This document shows, piece by piece, positions 5,695 through 10,750 of a stretch of 10,750 nt of DNA. The DNA is taken from positions 1 through 10,750 of the forward strand of contig JAIOTM010000231.1 of NCBI GenBank assembly GCA_021106755.1, read 5' to 3'. Source of the stretch: Candidatus Cloacimonadota bacterium (GTDB taxonomy: Bacteria > Cloacimonadota > Cloacimonadia > Cloacimonadales > JAIOQZ01). The notes below the pieces were generated by a model. That model saw only the letters and a list, made by a program, of their open reading frames with translations. It was not told where the DNA came from and did no database searches. The position numbers were made by a program, and so were the translations under genes. Within the stretch, counting starts at the first letter, position 1, and every line of letters begins with the position of its first letter.

Positions 5695-7576
5695 GATTAT
5701 TAAAGATGCTGTTCTGCGAATAGGCGAAGTGTCTGGCATTGATGGAAGAAAAGTATATCTTACACTAGATAAAAACAAAAATGCTTCGGAATTGTTCTTT
5801 GACGGAGCTATCTTAAAAAACATTTCTGTTGGTAGTTATGTTGAAATTCGAAAAGGATTTTTGAGTATTATTGGAAAAGCAGAGGGTGAAAAACTCTCAG
5901 AAGAGTCTAATGCTAAGTGGAATTCAAATAACCAATACGAAAGGATTGATAAAAACAAGCGAATACTAACTCTTAGTCTCTCAGGTTACATTGACTTTCA
6001 AGGTAAATTCATTGGCGGAATAAAAGAGCTTCCGTTAATTGGAAACGAAGCCTTTATATTGACTGATACTAAAATCCACAAAATTCATAATCTATTGAAA
6101 GATGATACCGATTTAAAAGTGTGCATTGCCAAAACAGAAATTGAGGAAGTACCAATTAGTTTTCCAGTTGATGGTCTGTTTAATAGCCATATTGCGATTT
6201 TCGGCAATACAGGGAGTGGTAAGTCAAATACTTTGGCAATTCTTTATCAAGAGATGATAAAAGTCTTGAAAAAGAGAAAAGATTTTAAGAAAAAATGTAA
6301 GTTCTTTGTGTTTGATTTCAATGGGGAATATGCAAAACAGAATTGCCTTACTTCAAATAAGAAGGTTTATAAATTATCTACCCAAGATAATAATGGGGAT
6401 AAAATTCCAATGAGTTTTGATAAACTGATGGATATTGAAACACTCTCCATTCTTCTTGAAGCTACCGAGAAAACACAAAAACCATTTTTGAAGCGTACAT
6501 TAAGATTTTACAAGAAAGTTCGAGAAGCAAAAGATAATCGCGGAGAGAGTGAATACGCAAACTATTTAAAAAACATTGTTAAGAATTCAATAAAAAATGC
6601 TCTTGGTATGACAAACAAAGATACAGCTTTAAAGACTCTTGATTATTTAGAAGAAGTAATTGGCTTTTTTGTTGATGAAGAAACAAAAAATGCCCTTAGA
6701 GATGATATTGGTTATCACAATACAAATAAATATTTCTATTATAAAAATGGAGGGCAACCACACGACAATCAGTTCTCAGAATACACTAGCAGAATAGATA
6801 ACACAAATTTGCATCAAGCAACTGAAGAAATCACTTCAGAGAAAATCAATGATTTATCTGAATTGAATCAATTCTTCATTTTTCTACTTTTACAACTAAT
6901 AAGCGATTTACACCGCTATAAAGTACAAGTTGACCATATAATTCCAGTCATCAATAGATTTAAAGCAAAGCGCAGAAGTATTGAGAACACTTTTAAAATT
7001 AAGTCTAAAGCAAGTCTTTGGGGTGGTAGCAACAATGTGGTTGTAATAAATTTTCACAACGTAAATCTCGACATGCGCAAGACAATTCCATTGCTACTTG
7101 CAAAGAACATCTATAACTCTCACAAAACTAAAAAGAACAGGAGTTCTCTTTCAATTATTATTGATGAAGCTCATAATATATTGTCTAAATCTTCATTTAG
7201 GGAGACAACTGACTGGAAAGATTATCGTCTTGAAACATTTGAGGAAATAATCAAAGAGGGCAGGAAGTTTGGCGTATTTGTAACTATAGCAAGCCAGCGT
7301 CCTAACGATATCTCTGAAACTATTATATCACAGGCACACAATTATTTTATACATCAACTTATTAATCAAAGGGATTTGCAATCCATTGGCAATGCAGTGT
7401 CTTACATTGACAAGATAACTGAAGAATCAATACCAACACTTACAATCGGTACATGTGTTTTCAGCGGTATCGCCACTCCAATGCCTTTAAAAATAAGCAT
7501 TGATGAGCTACCTGATGAGCAAAAACCAGATAGTCATACATTGAAATTTGAGAACATTACTAAGGCATGCCCATGA
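5684..7576 (+). CDS. herA: HerA-like hexameric ATPase/translocase of the SIR2-HerA system
   Basis: This 630-residue P-loop ATPase of the HerA/FtsK superfamily has an N-terminal beta-rich region (about 1-120) that looks like a HAS-barrel. The Walker A is GNTGSGKS (174-181), the Walker B is IIIDEAH (491-497, D494 and E495), and the sensor-type TIASQRP ends at residue 540. The preceding EGRKFG carries a candidate arginine finger. The C-terminal ISQAHNYFIHQLINQRDL is typical of HerA. In the known system, HerA assembles with SIR2 into a large complex and controls or joins its activity. The segment between the Walker motifs is long and charged, with no obvious gap. Its ATG overlaps the SIR2 stop by 11 bases, with AAGGG nine bases upstream, so the pair is translationally coupled. 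Its stop overlaps the next start (ATGA). A role in DNA repair (as with archaeal HerA-NurA) is unlikely, as no nurA is present. Confidence 0.9.
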   Translation: MKSKIIKDAVLRIGEVSGIDGRKVYLTLDKNKNASELFFDGAILKNISVGSYVEIRKGFLSIIGKAEGEKLSEESNAKWNSNNQYERIDKNKRILTLSLSGYIDFQGKFIGGIKELPLIGNEAFILTDTKIHKIHNLLKDDTDLKVCIAKTEIEEVPISFPVDGLFNSHIAIFGNTGSGKSNTLAILYQEMIKVLKKRKDFKKKCKFFVFDFNGEYAKQNCLTSNKKVYKLSTQDNNGDKIPMSFDKLMDIETLSILLEATEKTQKPFLKRTLRFYKKVREAKDNRGESEYANYLKNIVKNSIKNALGMTNKDTALKTLDYLEEVIGFFVDEETKNALRDDIGYHNTNKYFYYKNGGQPHDNQFSEYTSRIDNTNLHQATEEITSEKINDLSELNQFFIFLLLQLISDLHRYKVQVDHIIPVINRFKAKRRSIENTFKIKSKASLWGGSNNVVVINFHNVNLDMRKTIPLLLAKNIYNSHKTKKNRSSLSIIIDEAHNILSKSSFRETTDWKDYRLETFEEIIKEGRKFGVFVTIASQRPNDISETIISQAHNYFIHQLINQRDLQSIGNAVSYIDKITEESIPTLTIGTCVFSGIATPMPLKISIDELPDEQKPDSHTLKFENITKACP

Positions 7577-7938
7577 ACAAATCACAAACAGAATTTGAAT
7601 ATATTGATTCTGCCTTGCGAGTAGCAGGCTGGGGAATTGTAGAAGGAAGCCGGATAAGAAAACAGTTTCCCATAACACAGGGGGCGTTTAATAGGGCTCG
7701 AAAAGCGAGAATATACTTCAATGATTATAACTCCAAACAACAGGATTTCCTGAATTTTGTACTTGAACAGTATGTCAGAGACGGAGTTGAAGAATTGGAT
7801 GATTCTAAACTACCGAAGATGCTGGAGCTTAAATACAATGCCATCGCTGATTCCAAAAGAGAACTTGGAGATATTAAAACAATCAGAAACACTTTTATCA
7901 GCTTCCAGAAGCATTTGTATAGTGAAGGTGTTGTATGA
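7573..7938 (+). CDS. Type I restriction subunit HsdR, N- and C-terminal remnants joined
   Basis: HsdR is normally a nuclease-translocase of roughly 800 or more residues. This 121-residue protein starts like the N-terminus of EcoEI-type HsdR (TEFEYIDSALRVAGWG, VEGSRIRKQFPITQG) and ends like its C-terminal domain (QQDFLNFVLEQYVRDGVEEL, then ELKYNAIADSKRELGDIKTI and FQKHLYS). The nuclease motif and the whole helicase region are missing, so it cannot cut or translocate DNA. After ITQG the expected RLIG continues in another frame (RLIGLEKRE) if one G is removed from the run at 7680-7684. The deletion plus this G leave the C-terminal part in frame. I chose the ATG at 7573, which overlaps the herA stop (ATGA) and has AAGG seven bases upstream; an ATG at 7567 is too close to that site. 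Confidence 0.85.
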   Translation: MNKSQTEFEYIDSALRVAGWGIVEGSRIRKQFPITQGAFNRARKARIYFNDYNSKQQDFLNFVLEQYVRDGVEELDDSKLPKMLELKYNAIADSKRELGDIKTIRNTFISFQKHLYSEGVV

Positions 7939-7963
7939 ATGTAGAATATCATAAAGTATTATT

Positions 7964-7970
7964 GAAGGAG
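7964..7970 (+). promoter_or_regulatory. Ribosome binding site of dgt and right edge of the defence island
   Basis: GAAGGAG lies five bases before the dgt ATG. The 37 bases between the hsdR remnant and dgt hold no gene or hairpin. The same TGAAGGAG octamer ends trmB at 3797-3804, so the island may have entered at or near this element in the ancestral trmB-dgt junction; this is inference. Confidence 0.6.
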
Positions 7971-7975
7971 TATCT

Positions 7976-9133
7976 ATGATTCAGGAACATTTGTTGCAGG
8001 AGATATACAAGAAATTCGCTAAAAAAGTCGATTCCACGTTAAGCCCTTATGCTTGCCACGATAACGAGGCCCAACGTCTGAAACAAGAGACAGAGCAGGA
8101 GTTCCGTTCGGCATTTGCCATCGACAGAGACCGTATTCTGTACAGTGGAGCTTACCGCCGCTATCAGGGTAAAACACAGGTTTTTTCCTTTTCCATGATG
8201 ATAGACGAGGAGATGTCAAACCGCTCTATCCATACTACTTATGTGTCTCAGATTTCCCGGACAATCGGCAAAGTGCTGGATTTGAATGTAGAACTGATTG
8301 AAGCGATTGCTCTGGGACATGATCTTGGTCACAGTCCTGTTGGACACGATGCCGAAAGAGCTTTGAGCAATATCTGTCAGAAGACGGGAATTGGACATTT
8401 TTGCCACAATGTAGAGAGTTTGCATATTGTCGATAATATCTCGCGTAAAGGTGAAGGACTGAATCTCTCTTTTCAGGTTCGCGATGGAATACTCTCTCAC
8501 GATGGCGAAGTACACAACACAAAGTTAGTACCGTTTCGAGACAAAACCGAGGATGATTTCGAGGAGTACATCAATGTAAAAAAGCAGGGGAAATCAATGT
8601 CGTGGATGCCTGCCACTCTCGAAGGTTGTGTTGTGCGAATATCAGACACAATAGCTTATATCGGGCAGGACATCGAAGACGCCATCCGCATGGGTATTCT
8701 CAAGCGGGATGAGCTACCGGAGGAGTGTACTAACTATCTGGGTAATCGCAATTCTCAGATAATTGATACACTTGTAAAAAGCGTTATTACAGAAAGCTGG
8801 AAAAAAAATTATATCGCCTTTGATAAGGACACTTCTCATCATCTCAAACAATTAAAGCAATTCAACTACTCCAGAATTTACACTTCAACGGATGTTAAAA
8901 CGTCCAACGATAAAATCTACCGTAGCATGGAACTGCTTTTCAATAAATATCTCACCGACTTTCAGAAAAAGAATCACGAGTCAAAGCTCTTCCGCCATTT
9001 TCTGGACTTCAAAAGCGACCGCTATTTATCGCGTTTTTCCCCTGAAGAAATGGTTCGCGATTTTATAGCAACTATGACTGATCGCTATTTCAACGAAGAA
9101 GTGAAAGATTATTTATTACCCGGTAGATTTTAG
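7976..9133 (+). CDS. dgt: dNTP triphosphohydrolase (dGTPase), HD domain
   Basis: This 385-residue cytoplasmic enzyme hydrolyses a deoxynucleoside triphosphate to the nucleoside and triphosphate, helping set dNTP pools. It shows DRDRILYSGAYRRYQGKTQV near residues 50-70, the standard nucleotide-site block of the dGTPase family. The metal-binding HD set follows: H86 in RSIHTTYVSQ, H115-D116 in LGHDLGHSPVGHD, and D224 in RISDTIAYIGQDIEDA. The ATG at 7976 has GAAGGAG five bases before it. Composition is clearly richer in G+C than the island to its left, and it lies eight bases before prfB, so it belongs to the resident operon. Some relatives restrict phage by depleting dNTPs, but the operon setting favours a housekeeping role. 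The exact preferred dNTP cannot be deduced from sequence. Confidence 0.93.
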   Translation: MIQEHLLQEIYKKFAKKVDSTLSPYACHDNEAQRLKQETEQEFRSAFAIDRDRILYSGAYRRYQGKTQVFSFSMMIDEEMSNRSIHTTYVSQISRTIGKVLDLNVELIEAIALGHDLGHSPVGHDAERALSNICQKTGIGHFCHNVESLHIVDNISRKGEGLNLSFQVRDGILSHDGEVHNTKLVPFRDKTEDDFEEYINVKKQGKSMSWMPATLEGCVVRISDTIAYIGQDIEDAIRMGILKRDELPEECTNYLGNRNSQIIDTLVKSVITESWKKNYIAFDKDTSHHLKQLKQFNYSRIYTSTDVKTSNDKIYRSMELLFNKYLTDFQKKNHESKLFRHFLDFKSDRYLSRFSPEEMVRDFIATMTDRYFNEEVKDYLLPGRF

Positions 9134-9141
9134 GAGTATAG

Positions 9142-10261
9142 ATGGACTATAAAGAGTACTTGTCAGCTACAAAAGAGCTATTAGTAAAAATCAAAGAAGT
9201 CAGGGGGTATCTTTGACACGGATGCCCTTGCAGAAGAACTATCCAGATTGGAAGCTCAGACGCATCAACCGAATTTCTGGAGTAATCAGCAAAATGCCAG
9301 AACTGTCACACGTCGTGCTGGCTCAATACGTGGCAAGCTGAAGCAGGACGAAACACTCGGCAGCATAGCAGACGATATTGAAACATACAATCTGCTTTTA
9401 GAAGAGGAATTCGCGGAGAGCCTTCTTAATGAAGCTGTTACATTATTAGAGGAATACACATCCCAACTTGAAAAAATCGAAGACCAGTTTCTGCTTAAAG
9501 GCGAACATGATAATAATGACGCGATTCTCACTATCCATCCCGGTGCTGGCGGAACAGAATCTCAGGACTGGGCGGAAATGCTTTTGCGAATGTATATGCG
9601 CTGGTGCGAAAAATCAGGTTTTCAAACCAAGACACTGGATTTTACTCCCGGAGATGAAGCAGGTATCAAAAGTGTTTCAGTAGAAATTGTCGGAGAATTC
9701 GCTTATGGTTTACTACAAGCGGAGAATGGCATTCACAGATTAGTACGCATATCTCCCTTCAATGCTCAGGGTAAACGGCAAACATCGTTTGCTTCAGTTT
9801 ATTGCTATCCCATTATCGAAGAGACAGATGAGATTGAGATAAATCCCAAAGACCTGAAAATAGATACTTACAGGGCTTCCGGAGCCGGTGGTCAGCACGT
9901 TAACACCACCGATTCGGCTGTCCGAATTACTCACATGCCATCAGGTATTGTTGTTCAGTGCCAGAACGAGCGTTCCCAGATAAAAAATCGCGCAATCGCC
10001 ATGAAGATGCTCAAATCAAGATTGCATCAGCTTCAGGAAGAAGAACGCCGCAAAGAAAAGCAGTTGGCTGAGAACGAAAAGAGCGAAATCGGCTGGGGTA
10101 ACCAGATTCGTTCTTATGTTTTTCATCCTTATCAGATGGTAAAAGATCACCGAACCAATTATGAAACTGGAAATAGTTCCGCTGTTATGGACGGAGACCT
10201 TGACGGTTTTATCCATGCGTGGTTAAAATACTCCGCGAGACAAAATAGAGATTCGATATGA
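9142..10261 (+). CDS. prfB: Peptide chain release factor 2 (RF2), programmed +1 frameshift
   Basis: RF2 ends translation at UGA and UAA in the ribosomal A site. The gene has two frames. The first runs from the ATG at 9142 (GGAG upstream) for 24 codons to an in-frame TGA at 9214-9216. A +1 shift after CTT skips T9214 and continues GAC ACG GAT, giving VRGYLDTDALAEEL and a total of about 372 residues, normal for RF2. SPF in RLVRISPFNAQGKR is the RF2 stop-codon-reading tripeptide (RF1 has PxT), and GGQ in SGAGGQHVNTTDS is the catalytic motif for peptide release. The recoding site lets RF2 control its own level: scarce RF2 means slow UGA reading and more shift. A start at the in-frame TTG at 9248 would be wrong, since it would lose the N-terminal domain beginning. 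Confidence 0.97.
9202..9217 (+). promoter_or_regulatory. RF2 programmed +1 frameshift site
   Basis: AGGGGGTATCTTTGAC has the internal Shine-Dalgarno-like AGGGGG, the CTT slippery codon, TGA and the following C. It is identical to the well-studied E. coli prfB site as I recall it. In-frame UGA recognition competes with slippage to the next frame. Confidence 0.97.
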
Positions 10262-10286
10262 ACTATCAGGATTCAGTATGAACTAT
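10250..10286 (+). repeat. 17-base imperfect direct repeat duplicating the uppS start region
   Basis: GATTCGATATGAACTAT (10250-10266) and GATTCAGTATGAACTAT (10270-10286) match at 15 of 17 bases with a period of 20. The first copy holds the prfB stop within ATGA and a decoy start (MNYQDSV then stop); the second holds the real uppS start. Confidence 0.85.
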
Positions 10287-10750
10287 ACGGAGCTTCTCAA
10301 ACAGGTAGATACTAATCGTTTGCCTCGACACATTGCGATTATTATGGATGGTAACGGACGCTGGGCGAAAAAACGAGGATTCAAGCACCTTGTAGGTCAC
10401 AATCAAGGTGCTATAGCTGTACGCGAAACCGTAGAAGCAGCAGTTAAACTCAAGATTGAGCATGTAACTGTTTACGCGTTCTCAACCGAAAACTGGAACC
10501 GCTCCCGTATTGAAGTACAGGGACTTCTACAATTAATAATGAAAACTCTGGAAAAAGAAATAGCGGAACTGAATGAGAATAATGTTAAAGTACATTTTTT
10601 TGGTAGCAATATCGGTTTATCGAAAGATTATCTCCAGCGAATCGACCATCTTTGCGAAATTACCCAAAACAATACGGGACTGAAATTCAACGTTGCTTTC
10701 AATTATGGCAGCCGCGCGGAAATTATTGACTCCGTGAACCGGATACTGCA
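10278..10750 (+). CDS. uppS: Undecaprenyl diphosphate synthase (3' partial)
   Basis: UppS condenses isopentenyl diphosphate units onto farnesyl diphosphate in cis to make the C55 lipid carrier for peptidoglycan and other cell-wall sugars. The open frame reaches the window end (about 157 residues of about 240). Visible signatures are HIAIIMDGNGRWAKKRG with catalytic Asp24, GH around residues 40-41, YAFSTENWNRS (66-76) and FNYGSRAEI (140-148), where most relatives have GGR. The ATG at 10278 has CAGGA six bases upstream. The ATG at 10258, overlapping the prfB stop, opens only a 7-codon frame and is not the start. It follows prfB by 16 bases, in the same operon. The final substrate-binding arginine and serine region lies beyond the window. 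Confidence 0.96.
   Translation, partial: MNYTELLKQVDTNRLPRHIAIIMDGNGRWAKKRGFKHLVGHNQGAIAVRETVEAAVKLKIEHVTVYAFSTENWNRSRIEVQGLLQLIMKTLEKEIAELNENNVKVHFFGSNIGLSKDYLQRIDHLCEITQNNTGLKFNVAFNYGSRAEIIDSVNRIL

Larger units (their letters stand above)
3810..7938 (+). other. Defence island: remnant type I restriction locus with SIR2-HerA
   Basis: Five tightly coupled genes (KilA-N, HsdS, SIR2, HerA, HsdR) lie between the housekeeping genes trmB and dgt. The base composition differs sharply: G+C is 15 of 60 at 4801-4860 but 31 of 60 in dgt at 8041-8100. Start and stop codons overlap or lie 2 bases apart throughout. The island enters at an AAGGAG at the end of trmB and leaves before an AAGGAG preceding dgt. 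No integrase, tRNA site or clear target duplication is seen. No HsdM is present, so no working type I system can be encoded here alone. Confidence 0.75.

Noticed and set aside
4559..7576. A HerA-NurA type repair operon.
   Set aside because: No NurA nuclease gene is present, and the partner has SIR2 motifs, which fits the defence pairing better.
8216..8522. Two minus-strand open frames within dgt.
   Set aside because: They overlap the HD-motif region of a well-supported dGTPase and have no independent signals.
9248..10261. prfB beginning at the TTG at 9248.
   Set aside because: The upstream ATG, ribosome binding site and recoding site explain the gene fully and restore the normal RF2 length.
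1..10750. No AGATCT (BglII site) found by eye in the whole window.
   Set aside because: Only about three or four would be expected by chance at this composition, and the recognition site of this nuclease is unproven, so the absence carries little weight.
1..10750. CRISPR arrays, tRNA or rRNA genes.
   Set aside because: No regularly spaced repeats, cloverleaf-like segments or conserved ribosomal RNA stretches were seen; the only tandem array is the 36-base repeat in SIR2.

Overview
The window reads as a chromosomal segment of a Gram-negative bacterium. It encodes a small signal-peptide protein that looks like an outer-membrane beta-strand protein, a prepilin peptidase, and the start of undecaprenyl diphosphate synthase. 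Strong AAGGAG-type ribosome binding sites and a TTGACA-type promoter argue against typical Bacteroidia. A member of another FCB-group or candidate phylum is my guess, not a demonstrated assignment.

Left part (1-1718): the last 29 codons of an IS256-family transposase and the probable right end of that insertion sequence lie tail-to-tail with a type II restriction-modification pair on the minus strand. The methyltransferase is intact (beta-class order, TSPPY motif). The downstream endonuclease is BglII-like; its catalytic D-x8-E-x-Q residues are preserved, but a one-base frameshift near 490 separates the N-terminal half from the catalytic half. A 167-base divergent intergenic region follows.

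Right part (1886-10750): a run of closely packed plus-strand genes. The housekeeping order is outer-membrane-like protein, prepilin peptidase, trmB, dgt, prfB, uppS. prfB carries the classical RF2 programmed +1 frameshift site, so its true start is at 9142.

Between trmB and dgt sits an AT-rich defence island (about 3810-7938): KilA-N protein, HsdS, SIR2, HerA, HsdR. SIR2 and HerA look complete and match the known SIR2-HerA anti-phage NADase/ATPase system. The other three genes are miniature: each joins a recognisable N-terminus to a recognisable C-terminus, with the middle of the family missing. No hsdM is present. The best reading is a type I restriction locus that lost its own functions through internal deletions while keeping SIR2-HerA cargo, coupled by overlapping stop/start codons to the trmB operon. 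An assembly artefact has to be excluded. The SIR2 gene also has a four-copy 9-base tandem repeat near its start.

Most notable points: three internally deleted neighbours around an intact SIR2-HerA pair; the probable compensating G insertion in mini-hsdR; the near-identical 22-base gene junctions on both sides of the KilA-N gene; the frameshifted BglII-like nuclease beside an intact methyltransferase; the textbook prfB recoding site; and a promoter placed for leaderless transcription of the outer-membrane-like protein.
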